Shown here one piece after another: positions 1 to 11,700 of a stretch of DNA of 64,000 nt (position 1 is the first letter of the stretch; each line of letters starts with the position of its first letter). Below the pieces are notes generated by a model. The model did no database searches. It saw nothing but the letters and a program-made list of their open reading frames with translations, and was not told the origin of the DNA. The stretch is from Plasmodiophora brassicae. Its lineage: Eukaryota; Endomyxa: Phytomyxea; Phytomyxea; Plasmodiophorida. A program made the position numbers and the translations under genes. The DNA lies in NCBI GenBank assembly GCA_036867785.1, contig CP145414.1, positions 682,001 to 746,000 of the forward strand, given 5' to 3'.

Positions 1-180
1 AAGTACTTCTGTGCCATGATCGGCGACTACAAATCACTGATTTTGCTTGGTGATAGCGTTCCCAAGTACGCCCACCCCATGCTAGACTGCACGATTGTAC
101 GCTACATGGACTGGAAGACCGGCGAAGAAGGATCTGCACTGCTTGACGTTAATGGCGCCCCAGTAGTTGACGTACGGTAA
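1..180 (+). CDS. 3' end of an unrecognised protein gene
   Basis: The window opens inside a frame that is open from base 1 to a TAA at 178-180 (59 residues, ending NGAPVVDVR). Codon use is ordinary for the region and the residues are a normal mix with no low complexity, so I read it as the last exon of a host gene that begins upstream. I do not recognise the family. A short stretch of the end of this frame (about 131-174) recurs in inverted orientation at about 514-560, where the same peptide (SALLDFNGAPVIDVER) can be read on the minus strand and also ends in a stop. A relative of this gene therefore once lay next to it. Confidence 0.4.
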   Translation, partial: KYFCAMIGDYKSLILLGDSVPKYAHPMLDCTIVRYMDWKTGEEGSALLDVNGAPVVDVR

Positions 181-741
181 CGCTGTCGTATGCGACGGGC
201 AGTGGAAGAACCCGGGAACGCTTGTCCAGTTTCTAGCCGCGGTTTCGAACGCACACAAGAATGTCTTTGATCCTGCCTGAACCTATCGAAACGTTCCTAA
301 TGTCATGGGTTCCTTTGGGGACACAATCGAGTCACCCGTGGGGACGTATCCACGCAGGATGACCTTGCTCAACCGGGCGTAGGCATCCATAACGTATTGA
401 ATGTTTCCGCATTGACCCAACATAGGCATCCGTCCAGCATGGTGGCGACAGCCGCTGACCGACCCCTCGTTTCGTACAGTTGGACACATTGGTCGCATGG
501 TTCGGCGTCAGCGTTCAACGTCGATAACTGGGGCGCCATTAAAGTCAAGCAGTGCAGATCGACTAGAACACACCTGAAGATGTGTCCTACCGGAGCATAT
601 CATGGGCAACACGTCAGCGGATGCCGTACGTTCCCAAACGTATCGTTGTTGATGCGCGCTCGAACGTGGGGAGGTTGGAGTCGAATGGAATTTCATCTCT
701 TTATGGAGCGCACCACTGACTTGCAGGATGGTGTTGCCGGA
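181..741. other. Gap with a decayed inverted relative of the first gene
   Basis: No convincing complete gene is visible. The only clear signal is the minus-strand similarity at 514-560 to the 3' end of the frame at 1-180. Other open frames here are short and lack family signals. It may be a remnant of an inverted duplication. Confidence 0.4.
514..560 (-). repeat. Inverted partial copy of bases 131-174
   Basis: The minus strand here reads almost the same as the plus strand at 131-174, including GATCTGCACTGCTTGA and AATGGCGCCCCAGT. Both copies translate to a SALLD-x-NGAPV-x-DV peptide followed directly by a stop, so the reading frame as well as the DNA is kept. The similarity fades quickly on both sides. 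Confidence 0.6.
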
Positions 742-1848
742 TTATGACGGGGTGGTCGATCGCCGCTCAATGGCACGAACATGGTCGACATTGACCAGAG
801 CGAATCCGGCAATGACCAGAGCAGACCCGAGCGCGTACAGTGCTCCTGGAACGGCATCCTTCAACGCAAAGTCGCATAGCATCGCCAGCGGGATCGACAT
901 TGACAACCCAACCTGGGCAGCGGCTCAGCACACACACATATAGCACGCCTGGAGTAGATGACTCCTGTTTACGGTGGCAATGAGCGGCGACGTCATGACG
1001 ATTGACTGCGCCCACAGCAGGTCGCTGAAGACGGACAACAGAGCGTTGAGAAGGAGACCTTGCCAGGCAGCCGCGGTCGGGAACGTCACCATCCTTAACG
1101 TGGAGAAGTGCAGAACAATGAGGACCGGGGCGCCGATGCCGACGACCCAGGTGCCCATCCAGCCGAACATTCTCGACATGCTAAGTCGGCGCCATTCACT
1201 GCCGACCTGCTGCTTCAGACCGACGGTGTATACACCGGACAGAGCCGCAGACAGCAAGGCGGCCATATCCCCAAGCGTCGTTGACGATCCCGCATCCTTC
1301 TCACTGTCTTGGAGCGACACGATGCACGCTCCGGCGAAGGCAGCGAACACGCCAGCGACCTTCGTTACGGTGAACGATCGCGGAATGAGAAGGAGCGAGA
1401 ATATCAGGGCGAACACGGGAGCGCTAGACGACAGGATGGTGGTCGAGCTGAGCGTTGTTCGCGACAACGACCAGTTGTAGCAATACGACAGCGCGAACCA
1501 CAACGGCATGAACCGGATCGCAATCCGGTTCGTCTCTCGAACGGACAGCACATCTGGCGTCGGGCGACCGCACACCAGGAATCGCACTTGGAACAACGCG
1601 AACGATGCCGCATTGACGAACGTCAGAAACAGCGGGTCATCAAATTGCAGTTGCCCGAATATCCTCTACGACGCGCGACCGTCACCGACGGCGACGGCCC
1701 GGCGCCAGGCCCGTACCTGAGTCAGGACGCCGGACACGACCCACAGCGCGACCACCAACGCGAGCAGCACGCTGCCGCACACGAAATCGTGCCGCCGGCG
1801 CTCCAGGAGCGGCTCGCGGGCCGCCCCGGCCCCACTCAGCTCCATCAT
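742..1848 (-). CDS. SLC35F-type (DMT superfamily) membrane transporter
   Basis: Multi-pass carrier of the drug/metabolite transporter superfamily, closest in pattern to SLC35F3/4/5. Substrate unknown. Proposed exons on the minus strand are 1848-1717, 1665-973 and 912-742 (introns of 51 and 60 bp, GT..AG), giving exactly 331 residues. Exon 1 starts MMELSG and carries the first membrane segment (ALWVVSGVLTQ). The middle exon holds the family-typical FMPLWFALSYCYNWSLS and SSTTILSSSAPVFAL stretches followed by paired helices. The last intron falls inside SPLIATV|GLSMSIPLAM, where the family needs an unbroken helix, which supports the splice. About ten hydrophobic segments in all. Family assignment is firm, the substrate is not. 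Likely in a secretory-pathway or vacuolar membrane. Confidence 0.8.
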
Positions 1849-2065
1849 GACGGGCCAGACGCCCCGGCACCGTTTTGTCCGACACTTGACGTGACAAAAC
1901 GGCACGCTGCAGCGAGCTGTTCCCTGCCTGTTGCTGCTGCCCCCCAATGCCACAGCAGCGCCGCACGACACGATGGGTTGTATATAAAAGTCGAGCAACA
2001 GTTCGTCCGATGGGAACACCTTACGCCTGCTGTGGGAAAAGCGATTCGACGTTTGCTCGCTTTCG

Positions 2066-2996
2066 TCAGAATCGGGACGTCTCGGGCGTGTCGGTATCGG
2101 GCGACGTCCACGGCTGGTCGCAATGGGGGCAGTCGGCGTCGGCATTGTGGCGGCCCAGTTCGGACCGGTACCGCTCGAAGCAGTCGACGTGGACGTTGCC
2201 GCCGCAGGAGCGGCACCAGACGAGCGGGTCGTCCGTGTCGTTGCTGGCGAGGTCGCTGCAGCAGATTGGGCATTGGTCGCCTTCCTCGATCGGCGCCGGT
2301 TCCGGTTGATGGACGGCGCCCGTGTCATCCGACGCCGCCGCCGGTTCGACGTCGAGAGCGGCCCCCGTTTCCTTCATGTACCCGGATCGAACGCGCTGCG
2401 GTGCTAGGACCGACTTGCTGACGTCAATCTGGTCACGTCGCTCGATCATTGCGTCGATGTCTTTCGGGTCATGGTCGGCGTCCATCTTGAGGACGCGAGT
2501 CAGCACGAACAGGATGTGCTTGCACAGCTTCTTCCGAACGCGTTGGTCCCTGCACGTGCACGTCGGCACGTACTCCTTCGAGAACATCGGGTAGTATACG
2601 TTGCCCGTTGTGCCCGACACGACGTACGCCTTCGAATCCCACGATCAGAGACGTGCTTCTACTGATGATAGCACCCATCCCTACCAGACTGCCATGGGCC
2701 TCGTAATCCCGCCGGGAGTCGCGCCTGCCAATCAGGTAAATGCGGTCGTTACGGGCCCGTTCGAGACGACTGGGTTCCAGCGGCAGCTTGGGCGGCGTCT
2801 CCTTCGTCGCACCCGATCGCCGGGCCGCTTCGCTCAGCTTCTCATGCGTTGTCTTCGGCCGCGTCGGCGACACCGATTCCGTACTGCCGCTATCGGGGTT
2901 GTCCGATTTCGCTCGACGCCCCATCTGCTGAAGGGGATGAACGCTGCTGATCCGGCCCAACACGAACCGCCCGATCCGCACGGGACGGGAGGCCAT
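2066..2996 (-). CDS. SWIM and RING zinc-finger protein, probable E3 ubiquitin ligase
   Basis: Proposed exons 2996-2685 and 2629-2066 (55-bp intron), 291 residues. The N-terminal half is basic and low in complexity. It leads into RIYLIGRRDS and, across the intron, AYVVSGTTGNVYYPMFS followed by CTC...LCKHILF, the CxC...CxH arrangement of a SWIM domain. After a linker comes CPICCSDL ... CRSCGGNVHVDCFERY ... CPHC, a RING-type finger. SWIM plus RING in this order is known from ZSWIM2/MEX-type ubiquitin ligases, so ubiquitin transfer is the likely role. The start is uncertain: in-frame ATGs also lie at 3080 and 2924. The SWIM core is interrupted exactly at a codon boundary by the intron. Confidence 0.72.
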
Positions 2997-3130
2997 TGCA
3001 ATCGCCGAGGGCACTGCGTCGGATCGGGATCGGATCGGATGAAGGCTCCGGTGGAAGCTGGCCTGATGATGAAGCGTCATGGGTGGAGTGACTGACTGGG
3101 GTCAGGCGCCTGAGATATTTCCAAGAGGCA

Positions 3131-4079
3131 ATGGCGCTTGTCCATCATCATGTCCAGGTGGCGCGTCGTGGTTGGCGCGACCTGGCCAATCGCATCCACA
3201 TTGTCGACGACGCTGTTGACGGAGAACGAGCCCGGTTTCGTCAGGCCTGTTCGGAGTTCGAGGATGCCGTCCACGCCGTCCGGCATCCTTCCAAGCCCCG
3301 GTTTCGTCCCCGATCGCCGATCCACGACCAGGCGAACAGCCTGACGGCGACGACATGGAAGCGATTCCACCCCATGCGGCGACATGAAAAGGCGAACGGG
3401 CATTCGTCGACAACGTCGCACAGGAAAACACACAAACAGGTTGTGCATGATCTCCTGGACGGGTACACGAACGCGTCGCTGAAAGCAACGAAGATCCAGG
3501 CGACGATCAGGACGACGATCCAGGAACTGGCGCGATCCACAATCATGTGCCTGCAGTCGGTGGCCGACGGTGACCGCCATGCCAACGGCCTCGACATTGC
3601 ATCCGGCTTCTGGACTGAACTGACAAAGAAATCGTTGCACCTGCGATGGTACCTTCTCGAAAAGGCCCGACTGCTTGGTATAGTCACGTTGCAGCAGATA
3701 GCGACAGCGGTTCGGCTAACACGTTGGTTCGGTAGATCATCGGCGGAATCAGTTTGCGATGTGCGTTGCGAACAACAACGGCAAAGTGTTTCAGGGGGCG
3801 CTTCACGAGCATCATGGCCCGCTACTGGAGGTGGCAACGACGATGCTGCATGTGATTGGGTCGACGGTTGAACGGCTGGCGACGGTTGCGACCGAGAAAC
3901 GACAGGATGACGATGCGCGCCCGAACCAGAACGTGGCGGGCCAGACGATGGACGGGCCGGTCAATATCTCCAGCACGGTGGTGACTTTATTCACCATCAT
4001 GCACGCCTACGACCTCGTCCGAGAGATTGTCAGCAAGTTCGAGGACGTCATCGATTTCGTCGATTCGTTGCAACCGTAG
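3131..4079 (+). CDS. Hypothetical helix-rich protein
   Basis: Two plus-strand frames fit together as exons 3131-3709 and 3753-4079 around a 43-bp GT..AG intron (301 residues). The sequence is mostly amphipathic helix (for example VVTLFTIMHAYDLVREIV near the end) with a basic middle part and no membrane segment or known motif. I do not recognise the family. The strand is chosen because codon use and residue pattern look natural; a competing minus-strand frame at 3241-3837 has an odd composition. Ends 98 bp before the kinase gene on the same strand. Confidence 0.4.
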
Positions 4080-4123
4080 CCAGGATCGCTATGTAGATAC
4101 ACGATGTCGGTCGTGTGTCGTAG

Positions 4124-5731
<1,608 letters not shown>

Positions 5732-5876
5732 CAGGCGGCGCAACGATCTGTCGTACAAGTATAGTATGTAGTACTGCACATCGGACTAACAACGGCCGTT
5801 TCTGGAACTGGATGCCGGTCATGACGGGGAACGGTCACTTGACGTACCGTCGGGTACCAATACCGTGAGTGCCAAG

Positions 5877-8800
5877 ATGTCGGAGGCGATGACGATGGAC
5901 GGCGCCGCCCCGAGCGAAGTGGCGACGGCCGCCACCGTCGACATCGCGCTGACCTTGTTCCTGACCGCTGTGGTGATCGGCGCCATCCTGAAGTGGATCT
6001 ATTCGTTCCTGGAGAAACCGTTGCCGCTGACGATCCTCGTGTTCCTGCTCGGCGGCCTGCTGTCGATCTGGGCGGACCACTATGACCTAGGTCTGATCGG
6101 CGAGGGGATCCACATGGCCGAGGATGTACATCCGAACGTCATCTTCTTCATCCTGCTGCCGCCGTTGCTGTTCGAGGCGGCGTCGCTGACGGACTGGCCC
6201 GTCTTCCGGCACGTGTTCGCCCAGAGCGTCTGGCTGGCCGGCCCCGGGGCCCTGGTCTCCACCGCCTTCATGAGCGGCGCCGTCTACGTTATCTTCAATT
6301 TCATCCTGCCGGGCACCCATTGGAGCTTCGCCGACTGCCTCATGTTCTGCTCCATGTTCGCCGCCACTGACACGGTGACCCGAACGTTCTTCCGAAAACG
6401 ATGACCGTCCTCGCTAACGACGCTGTAGGTGGCCGTCGTGACGACGCTCGACAGCCTGGGTGTACCGAACCGTGTGGCGGCCCCGATCAACGGCGAGTCG
6501 CTGATCAACGACGGGTCCGCGATCGTCATGTTCAAGATCTTCAAGGACCTGGCGACAGGAACGCCCGCCTCATTCGGAAGCGTTTTCGTCCAGTTCGTTC
6601 GGCTCGCGTTCGGCGGCACTGCATGGGGATACGCCTGCGCCATCATCGTCTCCTGGATGCTGAGCATGGTCCAGTCGGACGCCAACATCGAGATCACGCT
6701 GCTGATGGCCGGGTCCATCATCACGTACTTCATCGCCGACTACGCGTTCGAGGTGTCCGGCGTCTTAGCCGTCATCACCTTCGGCATGTACATGGCCTCG
6801 AAAGGCATGTACGTCGTCACGCCCGACGTAGCCAAGTTCGAGGAATCGTTCAAATCGCAGGTCGCGTTCTACGCTAACACGCTGATCTTCTTCCTGGCCG
6901 GCGTCGTCTCGTTCCACCGCGTGTCGTACGCCCCCGAGATCACCAACAACCCATACAACTGGCTCGCCATGATTGCCCTGTTCGTCTTCCTGATCCTGGC
7001 GCGTGTCGTCATGGTCGCCGTGCTGTGGCCCATCCTGCGAATCACCGGCTACGGCATGCAGGTCCGTGTGCAGCACGGGCTTCGTGCATATATGGCGGCG
7101 CCCTAATAACGCCCGTAGGTCGCTGAAGCCAAGGTCCTGGTCTGGTCCGGGCTGCGAGGCGCCATGACGGTGGCGCTGGCCCTCGCCATGGACTTGGACC
7201 AGCGCATCTCACGGGAGACCGCTGGGCTGATGATCTTCCACATCGCCGGGCTGGTGTCGATGACGCTGTTGATCAACGGGCCGACCATCGACTCGCTGTA
7301 CATCTGGCTGGATATCCACCCGCCCAACCCGTACCGCGCTGTGATGTTCTCCAAGGCGATGACTGAGCTCGAGTGCGCGTACATGAAGCCGCACATCGAC
7401 GAGATCGTCCACGACCCGTTCTTCGCGATCGCCGACATGGCGACCGTCAAGCAGCTCGTCCTGGACATGACGAAAGCGACCATCATCGGGCGCGGGAAGC
7501 CGAAGTTCGACGAACAGGACACGAGCGTGGACGCGCGCGCCCTCCTGGCCACCATGCTCGAGCGTCGCCAGGCTCGCGAATACGGCATGTGGCGAGAGCA
7601 GGAATTGCTCAAAGCGCAGGGCAAGCCGATCCCCAAGCGGAAACTCGCCAGCATGGACGTGGGAAACGCGGTCCCTGCCAGCGAGGAGCTCATGCATGTC
7701 CGTACCGAGGAGCACGACACTCTGAAACTTCTCGTATCGCCTCGGGGCCCACGGGACGGCCAGCCCTGGCAGAACTCACTGCGAGGGTCCAACCATGACG
7801 CCGGCGGGCACATCCCAGTAACGGCAGTGTTCGGCGCCGACCACGCCGTCGTCGACATCGACCTGGACGGGCCCGCTGCCGAACCGGAACAGCAGGAGGA
7901 GACGCATGATGATCATGCGGAACACGAGTGTCGGACGGACAAGCGCGATCAGCTTCGTATGTTACGGGAGATGTCCACAGCGATGTCGCACCGGCAACGG
8001 GTCGACAGGCGCCGGGCGATGGTGTCCAGGCATAAGCGGGACGCGCAGGTCGCGTTGCTGTTGTTCTCGGCGATCAAGGCCGACTTCCGGGAGCAGTTCG
8101 AGGCGCATCGCTTGTCGCATGAGGCCGTCTGGATGCTGTTCGACGCGGCCAACGACGGGTCGGAGGAATGTGACAAGGCGCCGTTCAAGAAGCTGTCGAC
8201 GCCGTTTAAAGCGGAATGGAACGCGCTGTCGTTGAAGCTGGAGCAGGCGATGATCTCGCCCTGGTTGCGACGCTGGCAGCACCTGTGGGTCGTGCGGCAA
8301 CTCGGCAACTGGGTCATGCTTCGCAACATGTTCCTTGCGCTGGAGGTACTGCACGCGTTCATCGAGTCACACGTCAAGGTCGTCGAGCGAGCGTCCGAGG
8401 AGGTGCTGGCCGACCCGACCAAGATCAAGGCGATGCTGGCGAAGATCGTGCGCAAGGCGGAGGCGATTCTGGCCGGGCACCTGAGCGCCATGCCCAACTT
8501 CTCGCAGGTCGTCGTGACGGTCCTGTGCGCGCGTCGTATCCTGCACCTGAAACGCCAGAAGCTGTTATCGCTGACCGCGGAAGGCGTCATCAGCAAGATG
8601 GACCTGCAGGGCCTGATCCTGGCCATCGACGTACGGCTCGGTCAGCTGTCCACCATGAACGTCATGTTCCATATTGCCCAGATCCGGCACCTCGACCGGG
8701 AACGATCCAAACTGCTGGACGCCGGTGCGGGCGTGTTCGCCACCCGTAACCGGGACCTGCTCACGAAGCGCATGAAGAAGGTGATGGCGACCACCAAGTT

Positions 8801-9002
8801 CAGGAAGACGCGCAAGAGCGACGCCGAACGGTCGTCTGTGAGCAACGGCAACGACGACGCCGAGGAGGACGACGAGGAGAACCTGGAGCAGCACGTCATG
8901 ACTGTCGTGGCGCAGACAGTCGCCGCGAACGCCCGCACGAAGCGATACGATTCGCGAAGCTTCATCGAGCTCGTTGACCACGGATCCGAATACGAAATGT
9001 GA
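5877..9002 (+). CDS. Long Na+/H+ exchanger (CPA1/NHE family) with large cytosolic tail
   Basis: Exons 5877-6374, 6429-7061 and 7119-9002 (introns 54 and 57 bp) give 1004 residues. The first ~420 residues are a CPA1 antiporter: FFILLPPLLFEAA (inhibitor-binding helix), GESLINDGSAIVMFKIF with the ND pair of electroneutral exchangers, and WSGLRGAMTVALALAMD. The architecture resembles plant SOS1 and animal SLC9C proteins, but I see no voltage-sensor or clear cyclic-nucleotide-binding domain in the ~580-residue hydrophilic tail. The tail is helical, charged, and ends in an acidic run and DHGSEYEM. Role: exchange of sodium for protons across the plasma or an organelle membrane. Its neighbours include flagellar genes, but a flagellar role is only a guess. 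Confidence 0.85.
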
Positions 9003-9298
9003 AATAGGTGCATATACACTGTTCATCACTGGCCGCTCGCGCGCCATCGCTGCTCCAGGATCAACCAGGGCCTCGCTGACGAGCGAAACACGCCGCTCGC
9101 ACAGAGCAGGACGTCATCGGTGTCGAACGGCAGGTCTGCGCCATTTGATGGCTGGAACCCACCAAAGCGATATCGTGGGTCCTTGCCGGCTCTGGACCAG
9201 AACCGGACGGCAACTGAGGAAAGATGCCCCGTGTTGTTTATCGCATTTCGTCGAGCCAGCCGCCGGGAGAATGCCGCAAGGACTTGGTGTGCACAACG

Positions 9299-9759
9299 TT
9301 ATGTAGTCGGACTGTCGTCCAGCACGGCACGGGTCTGATTGACGACGGAGACGGCTTCGTAGACGTTGGAGGGCGTGTCGCGATGGACAGGCTTGAGCGC
9401 TTCGTATTCCTCAGCGAGACGAGGGCGCACCATCGGATCGATAGGATCTCGCGGCTGCAACGCATCCAGCAGTGACATGGCCATTTCGAGCACTAATGAT
9501 TCCAGGGCGTCAATTCCTAGACTGCGATGCGACCGAGGACATTCTCACCGTCGTCATCCATCTCGTTGGCGGTAACAAACCCAATATCTTCGGGCGGGGA
9601 CGTCTGGCCGCCGACCAGGTCGTCGTCGGCGAACAGGTGGTCGGGGACCGACACCGGACGGGTTTGGTCCCCGCGCACCGCTTCGGCAGTGCAGGCGGAC
9701 AACAGCGCAACGAGGAGCGGTAGCGTCAGCGCGCTGCACGCCCGTCGTGCCGTCAGCAT
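9299..9759 (-). CDS. Small secreted protein (candidate effector)
   Basis: Exons 9759-9534 and 9492-9299 joined by a 41-bp intron give 139 residues. The N-terminus (MLTARRACSALTLPLLVALL followed by SACTA) is a typical signal peptide. The mature part is acidic and has no cysteine-rich or enzymatic motif. No family recognised. Short, signal-peptide-bearing, unknown proteins are common candidates for secreted effectors in parasitic protists, but nothing here shows such a role. The intron donor (GTCGCA) is weak, so the second exon is less sure than the first. Confidence 0.45.
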
Positions 9760-10318
9760 TGCTGTCGGTTATTGCGGTTCTGCCGAACCACCCTGTCGCC
9801 AGGCAGGCCTATTTTAGGGTTCCCATCCCAGCGTCTCCCAGTCACTGCTGCCGCCTGCACAGAACGAAGTCGCCTGAAACGTCGACCTGACGGTACGGGG
9901 ACGTCTCGAGAATCCCGCTGACGACGAAACGCCAATGCGTATATCGAACAGCAACACCGATTTCGGTGTTACTCGATCACGCCGATGGCTTCCGCGCGGT
10001 TGGAAAACATCTACGAAGCCGTGCCGTGTCGGGCCACAACTTCACGACGTTTGGACAGGAGTACCGCGCCATACCGACCGTCGGACGCGGTGCCCGCTGT
10101 CGAGACGAGCGCGATCTGCACGGATAGGTAGGTTGGCAGCGCATCATCCAGACATTCGTTCGCCATGAATGATTGGGTTGTCGGACGTGCCGGGCCATAT
10201 TTGGACGATTTTCGGGTTCCCACACGGAGGTATGGACGACCAGCGATTGTCGCGCAGGTTGGCGAGCCTGGCCCGTATGCGCGCTGAGCGATCGAGTGGA
10301 ACGCTGTATCACTGACTG
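9760..10318. other. Divergent intergenic stretch, nothing recognised
   Basis: Lies between the secreted-protein gene on the minus strand and the Dam1-like gene on the plus strand. Minus-strand open frames around 9977-10343 have no natural residue pattern. I see no gene. It probably holds both promoters. Confidence 0.4.
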
Positions 10319-11088
10319 ATGGTGGCCTACGTCGTAGACGCAACGTCAGGCCTGGCGAATGCGACCAATCAGCTCCAGGCGCAGGTGGCGTCGCTGGACG
10401 AGGCCCATGGCAACCTCGCTCGATTCAATTCCGCGTTTGGCAACTTCCTTGATGGACTTGACGTGTATGCGTCGACGTTGACGTTCGCGCCGTTACCTGC
10501 CAAACGGCCTGTGCAGGTCAAGGTCCCTGCTCCTGAAGGTCAACCTGATCTTGGTTGACCACTGTGCCGCTCATAATCCATGTTGTAGTCGAGTTACGTT
10601 TTGAGCCGGAAGATGAACCTGTAGAACCTGAACCCGAGGTTGCCAAGGTAGGCTAAGCTACGGTAGTATCTAACCGTCGTAACCATGCTGACTATGCAAT
10701 CAGGTGGCGGTGGCACCAGTTCAGGTGAAGCGGAAGCCCTTCAAAGTACCGCTGAAGTATCGCAATTCAGCAGAACGCAAGAAATTGGAGACGTTGATGG
10801 ACATCCTTGCGAACCATCCAAACGGATTGTAGGAACCATTGTACCAACGATCGTGGTTAGTTCTGACGCCGCCCCCGTTCTCAGATGCTTATCCGAAATC
10901 GTTCGGGAATGCGCGCTTAGTCTCATCAAAGCTAAAGAATATCTGGCCTCGCTGATGAAGCTCGGCTGCGTTCAACGCATCAAACTCAAGAAAGTCTGTT
11001 CCTCGTGCGTCTACCTGGTTCCCAATCCTCGATCTCATTGCTGTTATTGCCGCAGGGGTTGACTTACGTGATTAAACCTGACTCCTAA
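10319..11088 (+). CDS. Dam1/DASH-like protein with C-terminal winged-helix-like domain
   Basis: Five exons fit exactly: 10319-10553, 10589-10647, 10704-10828, 10885-10993, 11056-11088 (186 residues; introns 35, 56, 56, 62 bp). Residues ~15-60 (NQLQAQVASLDEAHGNLARF then NSAFGNFLDGLDVYASTL) match the pattern of the Dam1 subunit of the DASH kinetochore complex: leucine heptads, then FN-x-x-FG-x-FL-x-GL. DASH couples kinetochores to microtubules. An acidic-proline linker is followed by KRKPFKVPLKYRN and a helical C-terminal part (LETLMDILANHPNG ... SEIVREC ... KEYLASLMKLGCVQRIKLKK, then GLTYVIKPDS) that looks like a winged helix ending in a beta wing. The last intron is chosen because it restores the wing. 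Function is inferred from pattern only. Confidence 0.6.
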
Positions 11089-11373
11089 GCTGCTTGTTGC
11101 TTTACACGACCATGTTATTGTTATAACACGTTTGAAATTATTCGCCTGTGCCCGTTCAGTACCCTGGTGCCGGCGATATTATTCTTATCCCAGACAGTCA
11201 GGCAACCGCACCCGACCCTGCTTCCTCGGTTCCACCGGCGTGGGCGATTGGTTGTACCGCGGGTAGATAGCGGTACCGTCACCCCAAAAGGCGAATCCGC
11301 ACGTTGAGCCGTTCGTTTTTGTGACGAGGAGTCCCGCTGCTGCGTGGGAGTGTCGTTGGGAGCGCAGTCGACG

Positions 11374-11619
11374 ATGAAGGACGAGTCATTCCTGCAGTTC
11401 GCGGTACGCACGCTTCGAAAGCCGTCGGTACTGCCGTTCTTCATTGGCGGTGTCGTCGTGGTGGTTGGGGCGGCGTTCATCCCGATCAGTGACGAGGACC
11501 TTGCGAAGTCGAGTGAGTCCCGCATCCCGTGCGCCGGTCCACTTGCATGGATGCTAATCGTGGGTGAACAATTAGAATTCGTGCACCCTGACCTAGGACA
11601 CGAGAAGAGTCATCACTAA
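11374..11619 (+). CDS. Small single-pass membrane protein
   Basis: Exons 11374-11512 and 11576-11619, split by a 63-bp intron with a strong GTGAGT donor, give 60 residues. A 12-residue N-terminal part is followed by one membrane segment (SVLPFFIGGVVVVVGAAFIP) and a short charged tail rich in histidine (HPDLGHEKSHH). The intron length is a multiple of three and the intron has no in-frame stop, so read-through would only lengthen the protein. Size and shape recall small subunits or assembly factors of mitochondrial inner-membrane complexes, but no family is recognised. Its end faces the end of the ribosomal-protein gene, 81 bp away. Confidence 0.5.
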   Translation: MKDESFLQFAVRTLRKPSVLPFFIGGVVVVVGAAFIPISDEDLAKSSESRIPCAGPLAWMLIVGEQLEFVHPDLGHEKSHH

Positions 11620-11700
11620 TCGTCCCGCTGGCAATATAGACGAACGCATTCATCATCAATGTGAAATATCCCAAGTCCTTCATATAGATGTCCGTTCACA

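Noticed and set aside
1309-2421. 370-codon plus-strand frame
   Set aside because: Arginine/proline-rich shadow of the SLC35F and SWIM/RING genes, which have clear family patterns on the minus strand.
3241-3837. Minus-strand frame with a possible membrane segment (WIVVLIVAWIFVAF)
   Set aside because: Cysteine- and serine-rich elsewhere, no start or family. The plus-strand two-exon model looks more natural, though I am not certain.
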